In this document: piece after piece, positions 1 through 9,320 of the stretch | How positions within the stretch are numbered: position 1 is the first letter of the stretch | Layout of the letters: the number at the start of each line of letters is the position of its first letter | Source of the DNA: Plasmodiophora brassicae | Lineage: Eukaryota > Endomyxa > Phytomyxea > Plasmodiophorida > Plasmodiophoridae | Assembly: GCA_039704465.1 (NCBI GenBank) | Contig: JASFAU010000003.1 | Coordinates: forward strand, 1,736,001 to 1,800,000 | Length of the DNA stretch: 64,000 nt | Direction: 5' to 3' | Position numbers and translations under genes: made by a program | The notes under the pieces: model-generated | Seen by the model: only the letters and a program-made list of their open reading frames with translations | Told to the model about the DNA's origin: nothing | Databases searched by the model: none

Positions 1-2202
1 AACCTGATCGTGCAGAAGTATCCCGACATCCTCAGCAAGGAGGTCCGCGTCTTCTTCTGCAAGTACAACGACCCGGTCTACGTGAAGATGGAGAAGCTCG
101 ACGTCATGATGAAGCTTGTTAGCGTGTCGAACGTCGACCAGGTCCTGCTCGAGTTCAAGGAGTACGCTCAGGAGGTTGACGTCGATTTTGTCCGGCGTGC
201 TGTCCGGGCAATTGGACGCGCGGCTATCAAACTGGAGCCGTCTGCTGAAAAATGCATTCGCGTTCTTCTTGATCTGATCTCAACGAAAGTGAATTACGTC
301 GTCCAAGAAGCCGTGATTGTCATCAAAGATATCTTCCGCCGGTATCCGAACCGCTACGAGGGCGTCATTGTCAACCTTTGTGAGAACCTCGATTCGCTTG
401 ACGAGCCGGAAGCAAAGTCCGCCATGATATGGATTATCGGAGAGTACGCCGAGCGTATCGAAGACGCTGCTGAACGGCTGGAGTCGTGGATTGATACGTT
501 CGAAGATGAAACGGCCCAAGTTCAACTGTCACTATTGACCGCAACCGTCAAACTCTTCTTGAAACGGCCAGAAGCGGCTCAGGTGTGTCGGACCTAGTTT
601 CGTGCACGCTTTCGAAACTAACCGGGTTTCAGGAGCTGGTTCGTCGCGTTCTCGACCTGTCCACTGAAAGAAGCGACAACCCGGATCTTCGTGATCGTGG
701 TTACGTCTACTGGCGCCTGCTTTCCACTGATCCGGCTGCTGCGAAGAAGATTGTTGTCGCTCTGAAGCCCGTTATCTCGGATGACACTGGCAAGCTTCCA
801 GATGAAGCTCTGGACGTGTTACTCAAGAACGGTCTCCAGTTGATTTATGTACACATTTGTTTAGATGTTGACAGTCTATTTAGTCGCAACCCTTGCAAGT
901 GTCTACCACAAGACCCCAGATTCGTTCATCAAAGGTGCTGGCGACGTTGTCTTTCACCTTACGGATGAAAAGAACGCGCAGAGCAGCGAGGAAGAAGAGG
1001 AGAGTGAAGAGGATGAAGACGTAGGGTCCTTGTACTGCAGATTGCTGCTTAGACTGAAAGTCCGACGTTCTTCAGGAGGACGAGGAAGAAGAGGAGGACG
1101 AGGAGGAGACAGAGGTGCTTTCGTTTCATAAGTGCAAACATTGAACATTATCTCAAGTCGCGTATAGGAGGATGAAGAAGAGCAGGACAGCAGTGACGAA
1201 GAACACGCAGCAAAGGATAAAGCTGCCAAGAGCAAACGGGGTGGTGCAGCCGCAGCACCGAAACCGGTCGTAGACTTGCTGGATATTGGCAGCATGTCGG
1301 TTGCTGCGGCACCGCCTCCGTCCGCAGCTGTTTCTGTGCAAGCGTTCGCCTCAGGATTCCCTCCGACCAAGAAGTATCCGGTCAATGTCGACAAAGTCCC
1401 CTTGCAGCTACAGACGTCCTTCACCAGAAAGAATCGTGCCGCTTTTATGGAGCTCACGATCGAGAACCGTGGTCAGGCCCCAGTTACGCAGGCAGCTGTC
1501 CAGTTCAACGAAAACTTCGTTGGTGTACTGCCTGCCAGTCCTGTCCAACTTCAAGGACCGATTCCACCTGGTAAACCGTCCAGTAAGACCGGATTGGACT
1601 CTCGCTCTGACGTTCCAATCAGGCCAGTCCGGGATCGGCTATGTCCAGCTGAAAGACGATGGTCCATGTTCGACAGCGAAATCTCGCCCAGGCCAAGTCC
1701 AGGCAGCGATCAAGACAGACCTTGGGGTGGGCTACTTCGTAACCCCTTTTCTCCCGCATGTATGCATGAATTCAATCAGGTACCTCTGCATACGTCTTGA
1801 TGACCTTTCCGACAGGTCCTGTTCGCCGAAGATGGCATATTGGACAAACAAAGTTTCCCGTTGCTTTGGCAGGAAATTGACGACGCTGAAGAATGTCAGC
1901 TCCCAGCAGGTCAGCCTGAGCAAGTCATCGAGAAACTGGCCCGAATCAACGTTGTTAGCCTTGCCAGGTGCCAGCTCTCCGTTGGCTGCTGACGTTCTTC
2001 TATGTGACATGCTGTGGTTAGGGTACAGAACGCCACCAAGGGTCTGTGCGTGTACCTAGCACTCCGGTTAAAGAATGTGCACATCCTCGTCGAGGCTGCC
2101 TTTTCACCGACGCAGACTACCTTCACCTTCAAGTCCAAGGATGAAACGCTTCGTTCGTATGCGGTCAAGTCGGTTCAGCACTACGTGGCTGAGGCGCAGT
2201 GA
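1..2202 (+). CDS. AP-1/AP-2 complex subunit beta (beta-adaptin), 5' end outside window
   Basis: Large subunit of the clathrin adaptor complex that links cargo and clathrin on trans-Golgi, endosomal or plasma membranes. The visible protein starts inside the HEAT-like trunk (motifs [41 protein letters not shown]), passes through an acidic hinge, and ends in the beta-adaptin appendage ([11 protein letters not shown]). Exons inferred from family alignment and GT-AG sites: 1-582, 633-831, 884-1020, 1076-1114, 1168-1570, 1623-1759, 1816-1967, 2022-2202. The reading frame is consistent across all seven introns (50-57 nt), and the first intron has a CTAAC branch-like sequence. The exons at 884-1114 and the start of the next encode the Glu/Asp-rich hinge. 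The N-terminal part of the trunk is missing because the gene begins before the window. The family is certain; AP-1 versus AP-2 cannot be told, and many protists have a single shared beta subunit. Confidence 0.95.
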
Positions 2203-2319
2203 CGAGGCGTAGCGTCGCCAAATGTAATGGCCCCGCGCAAACATATTTCCAACAAATAACACGCAATCTGGACTTCGTTCCCCGAACAGCGAAACCGGCA
2301 CAAATCCTGCATAACATGT

Positions 2320-3352
2320 TTATGAAGCCTGTTCGTCAGGCCCAGGATGCTGCTCGTCGGCCATCAGTTTCCGTGCAGCATGGCGTAGTCGGAACTCGTT
2401 CAACTTGGCGAACAGGTGCGGGCCTACCACAGAGACGCCCGCCCAGTTCTGAAGCGGATCCCTTCAGTAACCTTTGCGCTAACGTACAGATGGCGAACGC
2501 ACCTGCATAACTTGCATCATGATGACGATATCGGGATCAGACAGCTTCACAGGCCGTGCGGCAGGCACCACCATGCCCGCCATTAACTCAATCGTCGGTT
2601 TCGTTTTCAAATCGGGACAATGTCGCTTCTCCACCCTACACGCGAACTATTGTAACAACGGTCAACCTTTCTAGCGTGCCCAGCATCCACCACGGCCGAA
2701 TACCGTAAGCGACTCGTCGATGCCGGTAAACTTGCTGGCAATGAACTCGGGCAACGCGTTGTTGAGTTCTTCCTCATTCGCGCGGCACAACAGCTGCAAA
2801 GGTATAATGCGGTCAACGAACCTGCCCATACAACGTGTGGTCAGCACAGTGATTGCGAGCCGGTTGCGCACGACGTGTCGTTACTTTGTAATTGGTGATT
2901 TCGAGGCGTTCAGGCGTTCGAAAATATGTTCGACGACTTGGACCGGATCCACAGATGCCTCCGCGATTTGGACGAAGACAGTTCCTGTGATGTTGAAGTT
3001 ATTCAAGCGGAACACTCTTTCGTTCCCTGAAAACACCCGGTCAGCATATGCTCTGCCTGCATTCCGTTGCATAACGCAACGAACTTGGTTCTTCCTTCAG
3101 TTCCGCCAGTTCCCGATCCAACGCATCGCTGACAGACACGTCTGCGTTTTCAGAGGTTTCGGGCTCCTGCTGACGAGACCAGTGCTCGTCCAAGACATCG
3201 TCCAGCAGCCTCTGCACTTCCCGCCAGCATGCGTCTTCCCTGCCGCGCTCGCACGTAACCAGCACTCCGACCATGCCACGATCTGGCGTCCGCAACCCAT
3301 GCTTGGATCGCTTGCCGGGCCTGCCGCCGCCTCTCTGGACGCAACGCTTCAT
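2320..3352 (-). CDS. THUMP-domain protein, TAN1/THUMPD1-like tRNA acetylation adaptor
   Basis: TAN1/THUMPD1 proteins bind tRNA and present it to the Kre33/NAT10 acetyltransferase for ac4C formation. The spliced product is 266 aa with exons (minus strand) 3352-3085, 3026-2885, 2821-2704, 2646-2503 and 2448-2320; introns are 54-63 nt and the frame closes. Family signals in order: a basic N-terminus, GVLVTCERGRE, the block TGTVFVQIAE, RIIPLQLLCRA followed by LPEFIASKF, then the THUMP C-terminal strand FACRVEKR and VKLSDPDIVIMM, ending in NWAGVSVVG. The order and spacing match human THUMPD1. The start is placed at the Met of MKRCVQRGG because the upstream in-frame residues look unlike the family. 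The 3' end is 118 bp from the convergent beta-adaptin gene. The second intron donor (GTTCGT at 3084) is the least certain junction. Confidence 0.85.
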
Positions 3353-3844
3353 ACGGCTTCGTAGAGCGAAAACGCGCCGTCGAAAGGAGCCTCGCGCCGA
3401 ACTGCGTCTGCTACGGAGTGCCGAGTGCGCCGAAGCTGCGGCCGTAAGGCACACGCAGGTTGCTGCCATTGTCAGATGCGAGCCGCTGAGGCAGGGCACG
3501 TCAGTCGGCGCCTCCAGGCATTCATGCACCCGACCGATATCACGCAGGTACACCAGCAGGGCAAGGAACGGGAGCACTGGCGTCAGGCCGTGCACGCTGG
3601 CAGACATTGCAGATCGGATGGCCGCGAGTTCGCTCGATGGCAACGCCCGAGGTCAACGACCGGGCGGTTCCACGGCCTGCAAGGTCGCCGATAACCATGT
3701 TCAGTGCGTACACACGCCGATGCCGGGACATTGCCGATGCGCTTCGCTTTAGGTGCTCACAGCGCAGCCAGGTTCAGATACGTCATCAACTTAGCAGACT
3801 TGATCGGGCATGGACTCCGGTGCCGACATATCGTGTATGATTGC
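3353..3844 (-). other. Stretch with possible exons of an unassigned minus-strand gene
   Basis: Upstream of the TAN1-like gene the minus strand carries short pieces that look coding. One reads MTYLNLAAL near 3790-3765 and ends at a plausible GTGAGC donor. Another, near 3600-3500, has a hydrophobic run GLTPVLPFLALLVYL. The pair is faintly reminiscent of the AIG1/FAR-17a membrane-protein family (TYLNL and HG...LPFLALL), but I could not build a complete frame-consistent gene. It could equally be 5' sequence of the TAN1-like gene. Confidence 0.25.
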
Positions 3845-3916
3845 GCGCCGCTAACTCAGTGGCAGAGTTTCGGTCTTATGAGCCGACGGTCGAGGGTTCG
3901 AACCCCTCGCGGCGCG
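3845..3916 (+). tRNA. tRNA, anticodon UAU (probable tRNA-Ile)
   Basis: A 72-nt cloverleaf without intron. The acceptor stem GCGCCGC pairs with GCGGCGC. The D arm is ACTC/GAGT and the anticodon stem is TCGGT/GCCGA around the loop CTTATGA, giving anticodon TAT. The T arm is GAGGG/CCCTC with the loop TTCGAAC, which is also the internal B box. A TTTT run at 3925-3928 could end Pol III transcription. Two features are unusual for an isoleucine tRNA: G rather than A after the anticodon, and a G discriminator base. Eukaryotic tRNA-Ile(UAU) also often carries an intron. The isotype is therefore less certain than the tRNA itself. Confidence 0.8.
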
Positions 3917-4035
3917 TTGGATCGTTTTGGCCCGTGGAACCTTTGCGACCCGATGACAATCGTCGATGGATGGATGATGCCGTTTGGGCAGAACGTGTAC
4001 GCCCCAAGCCGAACCAGTGCTGCCGGTCAATCGCA

Positions 4036-4095
4036 TTCCACGATAGCAGGTCGCCGACATTGGTTTTCCACGATAGCAGGTCGCCGACATTGGTT
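4036..4095 (+). repeat. Two tandem copies of a 30-bp direct repeat
   Basis: The unit beginning TTCCACGATAGCAGG and ending CCGACATTGGTT occurs twice, head to tail, between the tRNA gene and the expansin gene. No coding function is seen; it may be a small promoter-proximal duplication. Confidence 0.9.
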
Positions 4096-4277
4096 TTCAA
4101 CGGGCTGTAAGCGGCCCCTATCACCCGTCGTCTGCACGTGCGATTGCGATTGCGCTCCGACGTCCGCGCTCCGGATTAGTCCCGTATGGCTCGTGGCGCG
4201 GCGCGTGCCACGTTACGTTCACCTGCACACACTTGGATAGCGAAGCGGGAACGGCGTGACCCCCATCCCCCCCAGCC

Positions 4278-5209
4278 ATGGTCGCCACTGCGTCTGCCTG
4301 CGCTGCCGTCGTCGTCATCGCCATTGCCGTCGCCACGCAGGGCGTTGCCGCCGATGCCAACTGCACGACGGCAGCGCTGCCGTACGCCGGCAACGTCGTC
4401 CAGTACGCGCTGTTCGACAAGTGGCTGATCCAGGGCCCCGCCGCGCAAACGACGGCCGCCTGCCAGAACCAGGACCCGTTCTTCGACAACAACGACGATC
4501 GGTTCGCGTCGGTGAACTACGCCCCGTTCCAGAACGGGGCCGCCTGCGGCGCCTGCATCAACGTGACGTCGTCAACCGGGTACTCGGAGGTCCTCACCGT
4601 CATCGACTCGACCAACAACGTGAACCCCGGCGACATCCTGGTCTCCAGCAGCACTGGGAAACGCCTGGGCGGCGACGGGACCACCATCTCCTTCGCGTTC
4701 GTCAAGTGCGCCGTCCAGGGCACCATCAAGTACAGGTTCTCTGTGGGCGCCACCGCGTCCAACAGCCCGTCCATCGGCTTCTCCAACTTCGTCGTCGGTA
4801 TCAGCGCGGTCGCCGTCACGGGTACGTACGACGACGGTTCCCGGGCGCCCGCCTGCGCCGTCTGCATTTGACATCGCGTCTGTGGCGGCCAGGTGCCGGC
4901 TCAGGGTACACCATGCTCCAGCGGATGTCGAACTCGGTGGACTGGAACATGCCGTCGGGGTCGATCGCGCTGCCGATGAAGGTGCAGATCACGTCAGTGG
5001 GCAACGAGCAGCTGACGTTCACGGTGCCGTCTGTCCCGTCCGACGGCGCCGTCCGCGACGCCGGCGTCCAGTTCCAGGGGACGTGCACGGATCCGCCAGC
5101 GACGTCGCCGCCCGCCGCCAATGCGAAAGGCAACCCCGGCGCCGTCGCCGCACCCGCCATCCTCGCCCTCGTTGTCGGCGCGATCGCCATGATGCTGCAC
5201 CTGGCGTGA
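4278..5209 (+). CDS. Expansin-like secreted protein, probably GPI-anchored
   Basis: Expansins loosen cellulose or other polysaccharide walls without hydrolysis. There are two exons, 4278-4821 and 4893-5209, joined across a 71-nt intron, giving 286 aa. Residues 1-25 are a signal peptide (MVATASACAAVVVIAIAV...). The first domain is a double-psi beta barrel with GAACGACINV, VTVIDS-like LTVIDST, and FVKCAVQGTIKYRF. The second exon continues the expansin C-terminal domain with YTMLQRMSNSVDW and MKVQITSVGNEQL. The C-terminus is Pro/Ala-rich and ends in a hydrophobic tail (LALVVGAIAMMLHLA), as in GPI-anchored proteins. In-frame stops inside the intron confirm that splicing is needed. The protein could act on the organism's own wall or cyst, or on food or host walls; the sequence does not decide. 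Confidence 0.8.
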
Positions 5210-5637
5210 CCCCACCAATGAACGATATTACTGACAGGAGCGCGTCGTGACCGGGGTGACAAAGTAGCATGCGTCGGGCGTCGCCGCAGACCTGACGACG
5301 ACGTCGACTGCGACTCAGCCGTGTGCATCAACGAGTAGCCGTCCGCCCCTGACGTCGACGACGACACGGGAGACTGTTTGGAATCTGCAGCAGGTGCCGA
5401 CGTAGGTTCGCGGCGCACGCGTCGCAGGCGACACCTTCATCTGCCAGATCGTGCCGGATGCATGTCATGTAGGGCGGCGAAGGCCTCGGGCGACACGGAC
5501 AGGCCAATGCACAGGAGCACCCAGGCTAGACGCCGCTCCGATCGCCACGGTCCGGAAGACCAACGTCGAGAGATACCTGACGATGTGTGGGCACCGGGTG
5601 GCAGATATTCCCGCCTGGATATTATCGTCCCTGAGTG
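5210..5637. other. Intergenic, no supported gene
   Basis: Only short overlapping frames with no recognisable domain lie between the expansin stop and the DRC2-like start. It presumably holds the expansin 3' region and the promoter of the next gene. Confidence 0.5.
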
Positions 5638-7047
5638 ATGGGCGGTGGCGGCGCCAGCGTCGGCAAGCTGATCAAGGGCAAAGGCGGTGATGTCAGCGGC
5701 AACGGGCAGCAGCAGGCGCCTGCACCCGTCGTCGACGGCATCGCGTCGCGACAGGACGTCGGCGCGAACGAGACAGCGAAGCACTTGTCTGCGTTCAGCG
5801 ACGTCGCCAAGGAGGTCGACGTGTGGCGGAAGGAGCGCCGCCAGGCGATGCTCGCGGCCATGGACGGCCCGCGTCACACGCGAATAGCGGCGCTGGTCAA
5901 GGAGATGACCGAATCGGCCAGGGCGAGGCTGGCGTCGGAGGCCGAACAGAAAGCGAAGGAGCTGCGTGAATCGCTGTCGAGGTGGACCGACGCACAGCAG
6001 GCCACCCGAGCCGAGTTCGACGAGCGCGTCTCGCTCCGCGATCGCAGGCATCACAGTGCCGACGCGCAGCTGACGACGCTGATCGCCATGTTCGCCGAGC
6101 ACATGGGCAACAGCACGCGAGAGCTGACGGCGCTCAAGGAGGGCCTGGTTCGCGACCTGCAGGCCGAGATCGACACGCTCCGGGCGCAGGCCAGCGAGTT
6201 CACGCGAGCGAATCGCCTCGCCGTTGACGCCCTGCAGCGCGGCAGCCAGGAGAGCATCGCCCTGGAGGAGAGCGAGCTCGCGCAGGCTCGTGAGGCCGTC
6301 AAGGACCAGGAGCGCCTGTCAGCGTTACGCGTCACCCTGCACGCTCAGATCGGTCAGGCGCGTGACCGACGCGGGGCGCCGAGCACACTAACCTGGCCCG
6401 TGTTTGCAGAGTCGTGCGAGCAGGAGTACGCCGCACAGCACGCCGAGTACGTCAGCACGAACGGCGAGCGCACCGAAGAGTTCGTCGGCATGATCGAGCG
6501 CGACCGCGTCGTGTCGCAGGCGATCGCCAGGAACGAGGCCCTGCAGGCGCGCCTGACGGCGTCATGCGAGGACGCCCGTCGCAACCTGAACGCCCACCGC
6601 CTGCAGTGCGCCAACGTTAACAACGGCCTCAGCCAGGCGAACGAGAAGGTGACAGAGGGTGGACGTGCGCCTGTGGGGCGATGCTGACAGACGGCGCAGA
6701 TGCTCGGGCATACACAGTCGTTGCGGCATCAGCTGAAGCACGAGGCGCGGAAGCGGAAGCAGTGCCTGCAGGAGATGGTGCTGTCGGCACGTGAGACCAT
6801 GGCGACGTTGCAGGGGCGCCTGGACCTGTGCGAGCGCATCCTGCGGTTGTGGTCGCTGAACAAGGAGCAGAAGCCGGCGCAGGAGATCGCCGCGGCCCGG
6901 TTCGAGGTCCGCCAGCTGCGAAGCGAGCGCGCCCGCCTCCTGCAGGAACACGATGACCTGAAACAGCGCCTGAACGGCGCCATCGGCACGAGTCACGATT
7001 TCGCCAGGGCCCTCTACATTGGCGGGAAACAGCAGGCGCCAGTGTAG
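5638..7047 (+). CDS. Coiled-coil protein resembling dynein regulatory complex subunit 2 (CCDC65)
   Basis: Three exons (5638-6352, 6410-6648, 6700-7047) encode 433 aa, almost entirely charged alpha-helix after a Gly-rich N-terminus (MGGGGASVGKLIKGKGG). DRC2 is part of the nexin-dynein linker that controls axonemal dynein. Likeness to CCDC65 is best in two places: RKRKQCLQEMVLSARETMATL...CERILRL, and the C-terminal RAQLL-like RARLLQEHDDLKQRLNGAIG. Both occupy the matching positions and order of the human protein. The first intron (57 nt, CACTAACC branch-like site, TTTGCAG end) is a multiple of three without stops, so it is easily misread as coding. Coiled-coil composition makes the assignment moderate only. 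A second axonemal-type protein at 60.6-62.0 kb supports a flagellate. Confidence 0.55.
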
Positions 7048-7126
7048 AATCCTATAACGTTGATGTGGCCGCTACTGGTGGCGGTTTCACAAACGACACG
7101 CGGGTTGCACCGGTGACAATGGCCGT

Positions 7127-7603
7127 TTAGCAGTCCAGGAAATGGGAGGCGAGGATCAGAGGCAGGACGTACTCCATCTTCATGTCGAATTCTGAAGCAC
7201 GGTCAGTTGCAACGAACGTGCCGCTCGGCCAGGCGTAAGCATAGACCTGGGAGAGGCGTGTCGGATTCCACGTTGTCGTACCGGGCCTTGTAGTAGAAGT
7301 ACTGGATCACCTTCTGCAGGATTGGCGTTGATATGTTCTCGAACCGGACGGTCGGCATCGGGCCGACCGTTTCACCCCATTGTCCAGGGCCATTCAGCAT
7401 GCGGGCGATGGCGCTCGACGCCATGACGACGTCGCGATCGACGATGAATTCGTGATCGCCGCTGCTGCACGCCGGCCGGTGAGTCCAGGGCCGAGGAAAA
7501 CGTCACAGGGCGCGCGTGCCTACCTGACCAGCTTGACGAACTTGGAGGCGGGCGTCGACGCGTTCAGGTCGTCGTCGTCGACGTCGAGGCCCAGGTCGTC
7601 CAT
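7127..7603 (-). CDS. Elongin C (transcription elongation factor B polypeptide 1)
   Basis: SKP1-fold adaptor that joins elongin B, cullin-2/5 ubiquitin ligases and SOCS/VHL-box receptors. Exons (minus strand) are 7603-7524, 7464-7247 and 7191-7127, giving 120 aa with a closed frame. The start is MDDLGLDVDDDD, an acidic leader, followed by KFVKLVSSGDHEFIVDRDV, IARMLNGPGQW, VRFENISTPILQKVIQYFYYKARY and the typical C-terminus ILASHFLDC. This matches human elongin C over its whole length (112 aa), including KLISSDGHEF and ANFLDC. The gene is divergent from the gene starting near 8.0 kb; the 22-bp minisatellite lies between them. Confidence 0.95.
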
Positions 7604-7675
7604 GGATACTCCCGCTGGCGGCTGGCTGCACCCGTCACAGGCGCCGCATGCGATCCGGCCGCAGCCCGGACTTTG

Positions 7676-7950
7676 CAGCTCTGCTCTCTGTACGGTGGAC
7701 TGCAGCTCACCGCTCTGTACGCAGACGCTGCAGCTCGACGCTCTGCAGACTGCAGCTCGACGCTCTGCAGACTGCAGCTCGACGCTCTGCAGACTGCAGC
7801 TCGACGCTCTGCAGACTGCAGCTCGACGCTCTGAAGACTGCAGCTCGCCGCTCTGTAGACTGCAGCCCGGCGCTCTGGAGACTGCAGCTCGGCGCGGTGT
7901 AGACTGCAGGTCGGCGCGCTGTAGACTACAGCTCGCCGCTCTGTACGGTA
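7676..7950 (+). repeat. 22-bp minisatellite, about 12 units
   Basis: Tandem units of the form ACTGCAGCTCGACGCTCTGC plus AG. Four central copies are identical and units toward both ends are increasingly diverged. The units read open in one frame (LQLDALQTAARRSAD-like), but this is a property of the repeat and not evidence of a gene. It occupies the divergent intergenic region upstream of elongin C. Confidence 0.9.
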
Positions 7951-8016
7951 CGCAGCCGTGCGCGCCCTTTATGCTACGTGCGCCGCCGCGCTACGTTGGC
8001 ATGGGCATCATTCTAA

Positions 8017-9245
8017 ATGATCGAACTCACCGGTAGACCCTGGGTGTTTCTCGCTGGTCGAAGCAAGACGGCCAGGCGGGTTCGCAGATACCGTACGAAG
8101 AGCAAAGTCCGTGGCCGGTGGCGACCGATGACGATGCAAGCGCCGAGAGCGCTGTGGATGAGCGGGACGCCCGCGGACAACGATCCGCTGGTGCTGGCGA
8201 CCGGCAAGCGGATCCGCGCGTGGCGGAAGAAGCTCGACAAGGTCGAGAAGCTGGAGCAGGTCGCCGAATCCGGCAAGGCGCTCAACGATGAACAGAAGCG
8301 CATCCTGGCGTCCAAGGAGGCCGTTGCCACGACTCTTAGCGAGTGCGTTTGCCATTCAGGCTGATGCTCACGTGCCGGATCTTGCTTACGCATTGCTCAG
8401 GTTGGAGAAGCTGAGAAAATCCCAGATTGAGATCGTCCTCGAGGGGATACAGGTTGTGTAGTACCCCGCGTTGTTCCACTGCACGTTGGCTGTTGCCATA
8501 TTCACGATCTGCACTGTGTAGCCGAAGGATGCTGAGCCAGACGAGCGGGCGTGCTCGGATCGTGAGTCGGCGAACGGCGATACGCGGTCCGACTTCGCCA
8601 CGCAGACGCCCGCGAAAGAAGTGGAATCGATGGCGTCGCAGAGCGTCGATATGGGGCCACCCCTCGATGCGGCCACCGACGACGCTTGCTTCCACGACGT
8701 CATTGCCCTGATCCATGCGGCACGGCTTGTGGGCCCGGCGAACCCAAGCAGCAAGTTCCACATCGATTCGCTCCTCATCAACAAGGTGCGTTGCCTAGTG
8801 TCACATTGCATCCGCCCCGTCTCCTGACCGTGTCTCGCGCCTGACAGCCGCTGTACAACATGGGCGATGTGAGCGCCATGCGATTCCTGGCCTGCCTAGG
8901 TCAGCGCGGTTGCGCAAGGTGGATGGGTCGGGACTGAACGCACCCATGCATTGCAGTGGACGGAAGCGCCCAGAACCCTGAAACGACGGTCCACTCGGTC
9001 CAGGAATCCCTGTGCCATGCTCTGAGGTACGCCCGGAGATCGGGCGAAGAGTTCATGCCGGGATGCAGTTACAGTCGCGTGCACGCGCTTGTCACCTCGT
9101 TGCTGACGTCGCCCGTAAGCGCCCCTGTTCATCCCCATCTGCAGTAGGCCCCTGGCCGACGCTGACTGACGTCCTGCGGGTTCCTGTGACTCAGGCGCCG
9201 GCAATCAACTTCATTGTGGACAACTTTGTGCCCGAATCGCATTAG
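8017..9245 (+). CDS. Multi-exon gene of unknown function with a short caprin-like segment
   Basis: Not recognised as a whole. The first exon runs from an ATG at 8017, or more likely 8128 (MTMQAPRALWM), and contains KRIRAWRKKLDKVEKLEQVAESGKALNDEQK-like sequence, which recalls the helical start of caprin-type RNA-binding proteins. Later coding pieces read in order: VPDLAYALLRLEKLRKSQIEIV (8370-8450), a Ser/Asp-rich acidic segment then HDVIALIHAARLVGP (8530-8790, ending at a GTGCGT donor), PLYNMGDVSAMRFLACLG (about 8848-8900), DGSAQNPETTVHSVQESL (about 8958-9027), and a final exon APAINFIVDNFVPESH ending at 9245. Splice sites between the pieces are plausible but were not all closed in frame, so exon limits are approximate. 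The gene converges on the secreted protein gene at 9321. Confidence 0.45.
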
Positions 9246-9320
9246 AGGAGGTCAGCTCGTCATACGCCCGCATCGCGTCGTCTCTGACTGTAAACGGCCG
9301 ACTGTTTATTTTCAAACGAA

